NCBI GenBank assembly: GCA_022496805.1
Contig: CM040092.1
Coordinates: 18,804,113-18,868,112, forward strand
Source: Pohlia nutans
Lineage: Eukaryota; Streptophyta; Bryopsida; Bryales; Mniaceae
Direction of reading: 5' to 3'
DNA length: 64,000 nucleotides
The translations under genes were made by a program, and so were the position numbers. The notes beneath the pieces were generated by a model. That model searched no databases. It saw only the letters and a program-made list of their open reading frames with translations, and was not told the origin of the DNA. This document shows positions 21,688 through 31,565 of the stretch, one piece after another (the stretch's first letter is position 1; every line of letters starts with the position of its first letter).

Positions 21688-24600
21688 ATGACTGAACCAA
21701 AATCAAGCTTCCGTTTCAGGCTTGCCTTTCTCTCCATTATGTTGTACATGCTGAGTTACACCCATTGCTTGAGGTTTCATGCTTTAGAACGTATAAACAC
21801 TACTGCACATCATCTAGATCTAGATCTGCACTCGTTTACCACTGCTTGCCGTACTTCTAGAGCTAACTCCTTGCTAAATATGACAAAGATCTGTGGTCCC
21901 AAGCAGTACCTTCAAACACCATTCCATCAACAGGACAAAGCTACTAGCACCAAGAACTTCGAACCCCAGCAGGAGAATCCAACAAAGCCGAACGGCTTGC
22001 CCAAAATCAGAGGAAGCGCCAACCGCATTTGCAACAACCCAAATCCAAGTCTGCATTGCCTGCAAACACAGTTAAGCAATCAAAACCTTTCAAATATCTC
22101 TTTTCTTATTGTTGATTGCTTTCTGTACAAACATGTAGATAATGGACAGCATCGACAAAGCACCATCAAAACTTACGGCTGGACAGCTTCGAAATGCGAA
22201 GATAGTAGCTGTATCGCATCGCAAACGACAACACTCACCTCGGATGGAGCAAGAATGCAAGCCCAAGAAAGCGCTGTGGGAGCACGAATGCAGTACAAAA
22301 CGGAGCCTTGCGACAGGAAACAACAGAGCTTCAACAAAACGTGCAAGCAGCAAAGGAAGAAGCTAGAGCAAGCAAGCATACCTGCAGGATTCGTCACCAA
22401 TCAACAGATCCGCCAATTGACAACAGAACAAAGCTTGCTGCTGCAGCAACTGGACGATGCTGTTGTCAGCCACACCGACATGAAGCAAATTCAAAACAGA
22501 TTGTCAGGACAGAAGCATGGAACGCAAATTTACATGCATGCTTACTACTCTCTGCTATGGAAGTCCATGCCAACAAACAAGCTGCATAATAACTGTATCG
22601 TTGGATACTGCTTGGGACAGCACCAACAAACCCTAGAATCGCACCGGACAGCCCCTAGCCCAATAATTCAACACCGTATCAACACAAGCACTGAGCACAG
22701 AGACAAGAGAAAGTACCAGCAATTAGGGGTTAATTTCCGAAGGCCCACACTCTCCTGCACGGCCAAACCCCAATTCTATTTCGGAGTACAGAAGATGCAG
22801 TCCCCGCAGCTCCGAATGACCTTCTCCAACAAAAACTTCAGAGCCTGCTCAAATGCTGTCGGCCACAACCTGAAGAAAACTAACCCAGATTCAGCCACTC
22901 GGAGTCGCCAGCCAGAATCGTCAAACGCTCGGAGTGGCCAGCACCGCTCAAAGTCGCCAGCTGCGAACTCTCCCGATCGCAGCAGAATCACCAGCCCTGA
23001 ACTCTCCCGAATGCGCCTGAAGCTCTGCTCGCTGGAGACGCAACGTGAGCACACGCCATTGACTGCATTGAGACAGCAGCCGGCTCCAAGCAGGCTGAGA
23101 AGAAATAACCCCAAGGAAGAGAAATCAACACTGCTGCAACCCCTTCCGCGGCCTTTGTTGCGTTACGTCGACGACCTCCCGCAGCCCTCGCTGCGACACC
23201 TCAACCCCATCCGCGGCCTTAGCGAGCACAACGTGGATATCTCCGCGCCCCCACATCACCTCGAAAGGTCAGCCAACCGCCCCCTAAGAAAGAGTCACAG
23301 GTACAAACGCTTCCCCGCCAATTACCCTAGAAGCTGCGGCAGAGGCACTCTCTGCAGTTGCGTACGCAGCTCGGCGTCATGCTCAAAGTCGTTGGCTCCA
23401 ACAAATCGGCCAAATACAAACAGGCAGATCGTACGCATGAAGATCGTGCGAGTGAGACAAGAGGAAACGCCAAAAAACCCTCCAGTCCTCCCACGAAAAT
23501 CACCAAAATTATACGACCGCCAATGCCATGACTCCGGCGACAACTGGAAGGGCTACAGCAATTTGACCAAGTTCGCCCGCAATTCGGCCAAAGTCCACGA
23601 AGGCCCACATGATCGCCCCCCATGCGAACCACAGGTGGAGGAAAACGACGCTCGAGGCAAAGATAGAATTACCGTAAAGACAAAATTCGACACGGTAAAC
23701 ACCAGCTGCCTCAAAATTACATCCAACAGACACAAGCCGCACCACCACATACTTAAGCAGCACAGGTTCACACACTCATTTCATCTTCTTGCTCCCCTCG
23801 TGAGTTCTCTGCTCCACTCTTCTTCCAGTCTCCACAGCTTTGCCGTTCTCTGCCAAACCATTGTAGCTGCCACCTCCCAGCCCATTGATAGCCTGTGCTC
23901 CTTCTCCCTGCTACATGAGTTAAGATACCTAAACATTGATCATTTTGTTTCTTGCCTCCCAACGTCTATCCTGTCCTCCCCTCATTTCTTCTCTATCCCC
24001 CCACAACACACACGCAGTAGACAGATTCCTCCCTCTCTGAAGTTTGTAATTAGTGATACCCACACTGGAGCTACAATCTTGGTCACAACACGCAACTGGA
24101 GCAGTACTGCGGAGCCAACTGAAGAAGGGACGTCGCATCAACATTCAGCCAGCCCAAGGAAAATCACAGTAAAGAGAAGAAGGAGCAGTTTTCGAAGTTC
24201 TGAAGCAGGGAGGCACCTCAACAGACCGTCCACGCAGCCATCAACAACTAGCACGCAAGGTTCTCCTCCCTCTACTAACTCTCATCTTAGGACCTGCAGT
24301 AACCATGTTAGTTCATTGAATTACTATGCTCAAAATTACCAGGCTTATTATGCAAGCCGTACCATGTGTCTCCCTAATCACTTGAAAGAGGATAAGGCCT
24401 TGGTGTGCATGAGTATTTCTTGCATGACCAATCTCTCTAAAACCCTTTGTTTGCATGATCTATGTACGTTCTGTTTGCATAACTATTTAAACGTCAATTG
24501 CTACAATTATGATATAATTGTAAACCTTTTAGCCTTTAGTTATGCTCACACTCTTAAGGTGTGGACATATTATTGGAAGAAAGAAATGTATGTCCATGTT

Positions 24601-26532
24601 AACCCTCCGAGTTTGAATGTTTGGATGGTATTAGACAAAACTCTAAATAACCAGACTTTTAATATGTATAGTATGATTCGTAACAACCATTCTTGTATGT
24701 ATGCTTTATATGACATTGATCACTTTAAAAAAATTACCACACTTAAATCCATTTACAATACTTCTACCTCCTTCTCAATGATTATGCTCCACTCGGCCCC
24801 ACAAATTAAGTTGTGGGGAGGAGTAAATCATGAGATTAAAAGGAGAAATTCTACTTCTCATAAAAACCATAGCATTTTAACACAAAACTTTTTCATTTTC
24901 AGCATGTCTCAACGACCCACGAGCTCCACATCATCTCAGAGATACAAAGACAAACTTACAGCTTTAGATAATGACACGGATACCGAAATGTTTGTAACTC
25001 AAAAACGTAATTCTTCTTCTACTCAAGGTGCTTCAAGCCAAAAGAAGGCTAAGGGCAAATCAAACCCCGGTTTGAAACGCCCTCCCTTTTGGCTTGGGTA
25101 CCAAGCTATGAATTGGACGAATCGTGGAAAAGGTTACCCCATGGATAGTAATGAACCTGTAGCAACGCTTGTTAAGAACGGGATGAGAGAAAAGGAAGCT
25201 AAGGAATGTCAATCAGCATCAATTTCCTTCCCGTTTGTCATACAAGAGGAATGGCCCAACTCTCGGGAGGATGGCAAGGATGGCCAACACTTCAACCTCA
25301 CACAGATTCCATCTGATGTTGAGGTTGATAAGTATGGTTTCTCCTTTGATTACCAAATCGCCATCATCTTCGAGATGGAGGAAAAGGAATGGGAAAAAGA
25401 AATTATAATGTCATTAGTAGAGGAGAGACTCAAAGAAATGAACATTATGCTTGGGGATATCATTGGGGAACCCATTGCCATCATGTGCTACCACAAATCC
25501 ACTAAGTGGAGCGGGGTTATCAAGTTGCACTTGAAAAACCCCGAAATTGATGGAATGGGCCTTCTCCAAGGATTAAGACCATTCATCCTCCAACTTGACA
25601 ATGAGAAGTTCAAGAGAGGAAAAATTTGTAAAACTTACGACTCTCTTGCTTTGAACAACCTCTTGTCAGTCAAAGTAACAAGTGCAGAACTAGAGCACAA
25701 GGAATGGTACGAACTCTATGAGAAAATACTAGTGGAGAGTTTCAAAAGAGGGATGGAGTATGAGATAACAAATGTTCAAAAAAAGAAAGAAAACCTCTTT
25801 GCTTGGGTAGTAGCTGCATCTCCCGAACAAGCTCAAAAGATGAAAGAACATAAAATCACATACAACCAGGAGATCTTAGAGGGGAAACTAGCGGATCGTG
25901 CAAACACAAAGGATGACATTGCAAGGAAAAACGCACTCATCCTTATCGCCAAGAATCTCAACAAAACGAAGAGTGTTGAAGAAATAGAAGCAAGCATCAA
26001 AACTTACATGGGACCAAGAAATGCAGTGAGCTTCTTCTTCAAGCGTGATGAGAAGAATGGTAAACACTTAGGCTCATGCAACATCCAATGTCTCAATGCT
26101 ACAGTGTACAAAACGTTTGTCAAGAAGTCTGCAAAACTTCTTGGCAAACATGTAGAGTTTACTGCACATCCTAGGAGTCTCGACGGTGCAAACCCTCCCA
26201 ATGCTGCTGAACTCACAAGGCTAGGGTTCAGTGATGTGAACACTGCCCTAGCAAATACCATAGAAGCAATAGGAAATTCCGCAAAAGAGACACCCCAAAA
26301 TGACATCATGAAAGAAATAGTCGGAATTAGAGAAGAAATCTCTACCATGAAGAAAGAACTCCGCAGTGAACAACAACAAATCGCAGAGAAAGCAGTGGAG
26401 AAGTCATCATCAAGCCTCACAGCGCAAATGACAATCCTTAGAAGACAACTTGCTAGTACTATGCAAGCCTTGGACGAGAAAAGTGGCAACACTCTAGCCA
26501 TTGAAGATGGCAACATGGACACGTCAAACTGA
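21688..26532 (+). CDS. LINE ORF1 (possible 1614-residue protein, or 542 residues from 24904)
   Basis: An open frame runs without a stop from 21559 to the TGA at 26530-26532. The first ATG is at 21688; an internal ATG at 24904 (MSQRPTSS) would give 542 residues and directly follows a splice-acceptor-like TTTTCATTTTCAG. Residues after 24904 look like a structured nucleic-acid-binding ORF1 protein: a basic, Ser-rich head with QKKAKGKSN, a middle alpha/beta region, and a C-terminal coiled coil (IREEISTMKKELRSEQQQ onward). The ~1070 residues before 24904 match no domain I know: Gln/Asn-, Ser- and Arg-rich, partly proline-rich. So long a frame is unlikely by chance. Whether it is translated in full, spliced, or partly 5' UTR cannot be told from sequence. 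Confidence 0.7.
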   Translation: MTEPKSSFRFRLAFLSIMLYMLSYTHCLRFHALERINTTAHHLDLDLHSFTTACRTSRANSLLNMTKICGPKQYLQTPFHQQDKATSTKNFEPQQENPTKPNGLPKIRGSANRICNNPNPSLHCLQTQLSNQNLSNISFLIVDCFLYKHVDNGQHRQSTIKTYGWTASKCEDSSCIASQTTTLTSDGARMQAQESAVGARMQYKTEPCDRKQQSFNKTCKQQRKKLEQASIPAGFVTNQQIRQLTTEQSLLLQQLDDAVVSHTDMKQIQNRLSGQKHGTQIYMHAYYSLLWKSMPTNKLHNNCIVGYCLGQHQQTLESHRTAPSPIIQHRINTSTEHRDKRKYQQLGVNFRRPTLSCTAKPQFYFGVQKMQSPQLRMTFSNKNFRACSNAVGHNLKKTNPDSATRSRQPESSNARSGQHRSKSPAANSPDRSRITSPELSRMRLKLCSLETQREHTPLTALRQQPAPSRLRRNNPKEEKSTLLQPLPRPLLRYVDDLPQPSLRHLNPIRGLSEHNVDISAPPHHLERSANRPLRKSHRYKRFPANYPRSCGRGTLCSCVRSSASCSKSLAPTNRPNTNRQIVRMKIVRVRQEETPKNPPVLPRKSPKLYDRQCHDSGDNWKGYSNLTKFARNSAKVHEGPHDRPPCEPQVEENDARGKDRITVKTKFDTVNTSCLKITSNRHKPHHHILKQHRFTHSFHLLAPLVSSLLHSSSSLHSFAVLCQTIVAATSQPIDSLCSFSLLHELRYLNIDHFVSCLPTSILSSPHFFSIPPQHTRSRQIPPSLKFVISDTHTGATILVTTRNWSSTAEPTEEGTSHQHSASPRKITVKRRRSSFRSSEAGRHLNRPSTQPSTTSTQGSPPSTNSHLRTCSNHVSSLNYYAQNYQAYYASRTMCLPNHLKEDKALVCMSISCMTNLSKTLCLHDLCTFCLHNYLNVNCYNYDIIVNLLAFSYAHTLKVWTYYWKKEMYVHVNPPSLNVWMVLDKTLNNQTFNMYSMIRNNHSCMYALYDIDHFKKITTLKSIYNTSTSFSMIMLHSAPQIKLWGGVNHEIKRRNSTSHKNHSILTQNFFIFSMSQRPTSSTSSQRYKDKLTALDNDTDTEMFVTQKRNSSSTQGASSQKKAKGKSNPGLKRPPFWLGYQAMNWTNRGKGYPMDSNEPVATLVKNGMREKEAKECQSASISFPFVIQEEWPNSREDGKDGQHFNLTQIPSDVEVDKYGFSFDYQIAIIFEMEEKEWEKEIIMSLVEERLKEMNIMLGDIIGEPIAIMCYHKSTKWSGVIKLHLKNPEIDGMGLLQGLRPFILQLDNEKFKRGKICKTYDSLALNNLLSVKVTSAELEHKEWYELYEKILVESFKRGMEYEITNVQKKKENLFAWVVAASPEQAQKMKEHKITYNQEILEGKLADRANTKDDIARKNALILIAKNLNKTKSVEEIEASIKTYMGPRNAVSFFFKRDEKNGKHLGSCNIQCLNATVYKTFVKKSAKLLGKHVEFTAHPRSLDGANPPNAAELTRLGFSDVNTALANTIEAIGNSAKETPQNDIMKEIVGIREEISTMKKELRSEQQQIAEKAVEKSSSSLTAQMTILRRQLASTMQALDEKSGNTLAIEDGNMDTSN

Positions 26533-29500
26533 TTTGGACAAACAACGCAGCGGTAAATCTACGAGTATATTTATATACTAAGAAAAAAGTAATAATAAAA
26601 ATAAAAAAAATAAAAATAAAAAAACACAAAAACAAACATATATTTATAGTATCTATATATGCTATAAAATATATTAAAAAGAAACACAAAATAAAAAACA
26701 AAACGTCACAAAAAAACACCACCAAAAACTACCTCAAAAATAAAAACAAAAAAATAAAAATAAAAATAAAGAAAAAAACAAAAACATATAAACAAAACAA
26801 AAATTCATCTAAACAAAAAAGGACATCCATCAATCCATACCATAAAATAAAATTCAATCACCCAAAAAACCACCAAAACATAAACCCTAAGTGGCCTCGG
26901 CCTACCGGCCTCGGCCAAAAAAGAGATAGATCAATACCACTTCACAAAACTAATACACCCAAAAAGATATACAAAAACACCCCTTCGAATACCCATCTAA
27001 ATAATAATAATAATAACAATCGTAATTACAAAAATCGTATTCACCACAATCACATAAAACATACCACTAACAAAACAAATAAAAAGGCCTCAAAACCCCT
27101 CAGAAAAAACAAAAAACACCTTCCTAACAAAAACAAAACTAACATAAAACCAAACTTCATCAAGTACCACATCCCAAAACTACTACTACTACTACTCTCT
27201 GGTGACATTGAAACTAACCCGGGACCAATGCCAAACTTACTTAAAACACATCCTACATCACATAAAAATAGAAACAAAACATATTTTATACCATGCACAA
27301 TAAAACTACATCCAGAGTACCAAGATTTAGCAAAAACGTTTGCTCCCTGCTTAAAAACAACACACCCAAACCACCTAAAAGCATCCACAGACTACCCACA
27401 CCTCTCAAAATACATACTTGAAAACCAACACCACTCACCTCCGCGCATGTTATATGCACTCATTACCACGCTAAGTCCATTACTAGAATCATGCGACCAC
27501 CAATTAATACAAATACCCGACCCAGACTGGACAACAATACTTCTTGAGAAAATGGCACTTCTTCAAAACCCCCCCGAAAGACACATCTTAAACTCACACC
27601 CATACATCAAATTTAAAAACAACAACCAAAATCTAATTAACCCCTCCAATACCATACATAAACAACTTTATGATTTTATCAAACAAAACACTAACCCACC
27701 AAGCTTACAAACACTAACAAACAAATTCCCATTCCTACCCGTAAATTTACTAACAGAATCTCTCAAATGCAATGATCCTATAGATGAATATGCACACCCA
27801 CCTCAACTACCTAATATACCATTACCACAAATCCAAGAGACACAAACAATAAACCACAACACACACATTATTACATGGAACGCGTCATCATTAAACACTG
27901 CCCTACCAAGCCTACAAAACCTAATCTCGAACACCACAACAAATCCAACAATTATCACAATACAAGAAACCAAACTAACCGCAACAAAATCAACAAGATA
28001 TATACAAAACCTATTCCCACAATACAAACTAATCTTCAACAACACACACGCCTTAACAAGATGCATGCAACAAAGAATGCCATATACCCCTGCTAGAGGC
28101 GGACTCCTCACTCTAATAAATAACAAATATGCATACCCGGGAAACATCACCAAAATACCTACCCCGGTTGAAATCTCACCATATTTACAAATTATACAAA
28201 TAAATAATGCACCACTTCAACCATGGCTAATACTACATATGTACATGCCCTCCCACTTAGAAGATATTCAATACATTACAATAATACAACAACAAATAGA
28301 ACAACAAATTATAGCACACCCAAACCACACATACATATTATGTGGCGATTTTAACAGAGACATAGCCCTTATCGGCAGACAAAATGAATTCAACATAACA
28401 CCCCCACAAATAGAAGACATAGAATGGCGTACATTCACAGACACTCTAGATTTAACCTACATACCAACTAATAGCACATTCACCAGACAAGGTGGACAAA
28501 ATTACACTCAAACAAGTTTAATAGATGGATACTACATTAAAACTCCCAATAATACATTATATACCTCAACCACAAATCATGACTACAACCTCAACTCAGA
28601 CCATTCACCAGTCACCTTACAAATACCACCAAACACACTTCTAGCTCGCCCCACTCAACCAAAAGCAAATAAACCACCAAGGATTCTAAACCCCATCCCA
28701 CAAGATAACATTGAAAAATTCAAAACATTATTTTTCGAAGAAAACTCACTTCAAATAAACGAACTCACTACAATATTGATGAATGAACAACTAACAGACA
28801 ACCGATGGCAAACATCTTGTACAAAATTAGACCACTTAATACAACAAATATCAGAAAAAATTCAAGAAACATGTAGTGCCTCACCCCTACCTTCACTAAC
28901 ACACCGCACAGCTCAACAAGGAGGTTTTTTGCCAAGAAAACTCCAAAAAAAATGGAAAATACACCTATCCACCTACCACTTAATCAGAAAAGCAATACAC
29001 ATAACAAAAACCACACCAGACTGGCACAACCACCCAATAATAGAAGAATTAAAAAACCATAGCCATATTATCATACCACCACCTCCTAACCCAGAATCAA
29101 ATCCACAAGAATGGATTAAAACTTTAGCAGAACTAGGTAAAAACGCAAACAAGCAAGCACGTAAAATTACCACAAAGTACACACAAGAATGCATTAAAAA
29201 AGCTATCACAAAATACAGACAACTATATGAAAAAAGCCCCAAGAAGATAAATAAAAAAGTCTTCAAAAACCATGAAACACCACCATTAGATTGCATTATG
29301 GATAGAAACAACAACATACTAACTAGCCCAGACGACATAGCAAATGAAATTTATATTCAACAATCAATTAGTAATAGACCTACAGTCCCAACATGTTACT
29401 ACCAACCGGAGCACCCATCTAATTGCACATGTGGAGTCAAACAATACCCATGGCATGACCTAGAGGGATTTATAATAGATAAAAGAGGAGACCCTCACAC

Positions 29501-31565
29501 ATCACTACATAAATACTTCGACCAAGAAACATACGACTTATGTTTAAAACACCTATCCAATAATAAAACACCAGGCCCGGATAAAATTCCAAACTCAATA
29601 TTAAAATATATGCCTGATAGCTTTCACAAACTTCTATTCTTATTTTTCACCCATTGTTATAAACAAAAGAAAATCCCAGCATCATGGAAAACAAGTTTAA
29701 CCATACTTTTGTACAAAAAAGGAGACCCATCACTACTACCAAACCACAGACCTATAGCACTTGCAAACACAATTTACAAACTATTTACTAGCACACTAAC
29801 ACTAATATTATCAGCATATGGTGAAAAGTTTCAAATACTACACGACAGCCAAGAAGGATTTAGAGCAGAAAGAAGTACATCTAGACAGCTACAACTACTT
29901 ATAGCAGCCCTAGAAGACGCCAGATTTACAAACCAAAACATATACCTTCTTTACATAGATTTCAAAAATGCATTTGGCTCCCTTGACCACGCTAGACTAT
30001 TAGCTATAATGAAAGACCTTGGATATCCAACAGATGCAGTAACACTAATCGGAAATATCTACTCACACTCTACCACTATATTCACCGGAGAATACTTCGG
30101 CAAAACAAAACCAATACCCATTCAAAAAGGCACCATCCAAGGAGATACACTAAGCCCATACTTATTTCTGATATTCCTTGAACCACTACTCAGATGGCTA
30201 CAAAGAGGAAATAACGGGTACACATTTGGTACATCGAAATTTACCATTAGCTCTGCAGCATACGCAGACGACCTAGCAGCTATAACAAATAATCTCCAGT
30301 CACTACAAACACAATTAAACAAACTAGATAAATTCTGTGAATGGGCTGGAATGGATCTAGGGGTACAAAAATGTGCCATCACTGGATGTCCCAACAAACC
30401 CAAACTAAATCCTGAAAATTTTAAAACCCTAATACAAAACCACAACATATCTTATAGAAATCAGCCAATACCAGTTCTACACCAAAACGAACCATATGTA
30501 TACTTGGGCATCCAACTAGTACCCTCACTAAAATGGAAACTCCAAACGCACATCACCACAAACAAAATAATAGACCAATGTAAACAACTAACCAATTGCC
30601 CTGCAACAATTAAACAAAAAATCAGCATGGTTGACACCGTCATTAGAGCAGGCATTGCATACAGTTTTTATGCAGTTCCATATTCACTACCAACCATTAA
30701 AAAACTAGACAAAAAAATTATAGGTATCCAAAAAACAATATGCGGACTACCAAAATGCACAGCAAACATAATAACCCAATTACCTCACGAACTCTTTGGT
30801 CTTGAAGCCTTCTCACTAAAAAATGCATACTTACGATGCATTGGTGAACAACTTCGAAATGCACTTAACGACCAAGGGAGACTAGGTATAATATACAAAG
30901 GTCTTATACAGCACATATTAGCAAAATTTGGAGGCGCGGAAGAAATCTCAAGAATAACACAATATGATTGTATTAATTCACCAACCATACGAACATTATT
31001 TCTACTAAAAAATGCTGGAGGAATTCACCTCAAAAGTACAAATGAAAATTTCCTACTACATATGACAGAATTGGAACGAGAATGGCGAGCACAATCCACA
31101 ATTGAACTTCCACTTCTCGACCCCGATCGTTCACTCAAACTTTTACACAAATTACTAATCCATAACATATACGAAATAAAACACATCACCCTTCCCAACG
31201 GAACAACCCTTATGACGCCAAAAAACTTCAAAACATACTACAAAACACCAACCAAACTAGAGAGAAGTGTACTTCAAATAGCTGAAAAAATATTTTGCTA
31301 CCCAAGCTGCACACCAAATTGTCCAAATCCATGTGCACGACACCCTCCCGCCCGGATGCTAAAACCGAGATACATCACATACAATCAAAATTTACTACCT
31401 AGAGCACCAGAAACCCCACCTCAACCCCCAGCCCCACATCAACACCTCCACCCAAACCCACCCCCCAACGTCAAAAACAATCCACTAAGACATCCCATCA
31501 ACATAATACTAGACCATAAAACAAAAACCACAAAAGATAAATACAAAATAACAAAAAAAATATAA
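26505..31565 (+). CDS. LINE ORF2: 2A peptide, APE endonuclease, reverse transcriptase
   Basis: The frame is open from 26505, overlapping the end of ORF1 by 28 nt, but has no ATG until 27228. The intervening ~240 codons are Lys/Asn-rich and end in LLLLLLSGDIETNPGP (27180-27227), an exact match to the 2A consensus DxExNPGP, directly before Met 27228. Counting from that Met: the APE-type endonuclease has ITWNASSLN (Asn218), QETK (Glu247), CGDFNRD (Asp374) and SDHSPV (His459). The reverse transcriptase has TPGPDKIP, the GDPSLLPNHRPIAL block, LLYIDFKNAFGSL, KGTIQGDTLSPYLF and YADD (1012-1015). Translation is probably by -1 shift or reinitiation after ORF1, with 2A releasing the downstream enzyme. 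The frame ends at 31563-31565, just after an A8 tract. Confidence 0.9.
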   Translation, partial: RWQHGHVKLIWTNNAAVNLRVYLYTKKKVIIKIKKIKIKKHKNKHIFIVSIYAIKYIKKKHKIKNKTSQKNTTKNYLKNKNKKIKIKIKKKTKTYKQNKNSSKQKRTSINPYHKIKFNHPKNHQNINPKWPRPTGLGQKRDRSIPLHKTNTPKKIYKNTPSNTHLNNNNNNNRNYKNRIHHNHIKHTTNKTNKKASKPLRKNKKHLPNKNKTNIKPNFIKYHIPKLLLLLLSGDIETNPGPMPNLLKTHPTSHKNRNKTYFIPCTIKLHPEYQDLAKTFAPCLKTTHPNHLKASTDYPHLSKYILENQHHSPPRMLYALITTLSPLLESCDHQLIQIPDPDWTTILLEKMALLQNPPERHILNSHPYIKFKNNNQNLINPSNTIHKQLYDFIKQNTNPPSLQTLTNKFPFLPVNLLTESLKCNDPIDEYAHPPQLPNIPLPQIQETQTINHNTHIITWNASSLNTALPSLQNLISNTTTNPTIITIQETKLTATKSTRYIQNLFPQYKLIFNNTHALTRCMQQRMPYTPARGGLLTLINNKYAYPGNITKIPTPVEISPYLQIIQINNAPLQPWLILHMYMPSHLEDIQYITIIQQQIEQQIIAHPNHTYILCGDFNRDIALIGRQNEFNITPPQIEDIEWRTFTDTLDLTYIPTNSTFTRQGGQNYTQTSLIDGYYIKTPNNTLYTSTTNHDYNLNSDHSPVTLQIPPNTLLARPTQPKANKPPRILNPIPQDNIEKFKTLFFEENSLQINELTTILMNEQLTDNRWQTSCTKLDHLIQQISEKIQETCSASPLPSLTHRTAQQGGFLPRKLQKKWKIHLSTYHLIRKAIHITKTTPDWHNHPIIEELKNHSHIIIPPPPNPESNPQEWIKTLAELGKNANKQARKITTKYTQECIKKAITKYRQLYEKSPKKINKKVFKNHETPPLDCIMDRNNNILTSPDDIANEIYIQQSISNRPTVPTCYYQPEHPSNCTCGVKQYPWHDLEGFIIDKRGDPHTSLHKYFDQETYDLCLKHLSNNKTPGPDKIPNSILKYMPDSFHKLLFLFFTHCYKQKKIPASWKTSLTILLYKKGDPSLLPNHRPIALANTIYKLFTSTLTLILSAYGEKFQILHDSQEGFRAERSTSRQLQLLIAALEDARFTNQNIYLLYIDFKNAFGSLDHARLLAIMKDLGYPTDAVTLIGNIYSHSTTIFTGEYFGKTKPIPIQKGTIQGDTLSPYLFLIFLEPLLRWLQRGNNGYTFGTSKFTISSAAYADDLAAITNNLQSLQTQLNKLDKFCEWAGMDLGVQKCAITGCPNKPKLNPENFKTLIQNHNISYRNQPIPVLHQNEPYVYLGIQLVPSLKWKLQTHITTNKIIDQCKQLTNCPATIKQKISMVDTVIRAGIAYSFYAVPYSLPTIKKLDKKIIGIQKTICGLPKCTANIITQLPHELFGLEAFSLKNAYLRCIGEQLRNALNDQGRLGIIYKGLIQHILAKFGGAEEISRITQYDCINSPTIRTLFLLKNAGGIHLKSTNENFLLHMTELEREWRAQSTIELPLLDPDRSLKLLHKLLIHNIYEIKHITLPNGTTLMTPKNFKTYYKTPTKLERSVLQIAEKIFCYPSCTPNCPNPCARHPPARMLKPRYITYNQNLLPRAPETPPQPPAPHQHLHPNPPPNVKNNPLRHPINIILDHKTKTTKDKYKITKKI
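27180..27230 (+). other. 2A ribosome-skipping peptide signal
   Basis: The codons read LLLLLLSGDIETNPGP followed by Met. DIETNPGP fits the 2A motif D(V/I)ExNPGP, at which ribosomes skip the Gly-Pro bond. The hydrophobic leucine run before it resembles upstream contexts of active 2A sequences. Such motifs are known in trypanosome and some animal non-LTR retrotransposons at ORF N-termini. Confidence 0.85.
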
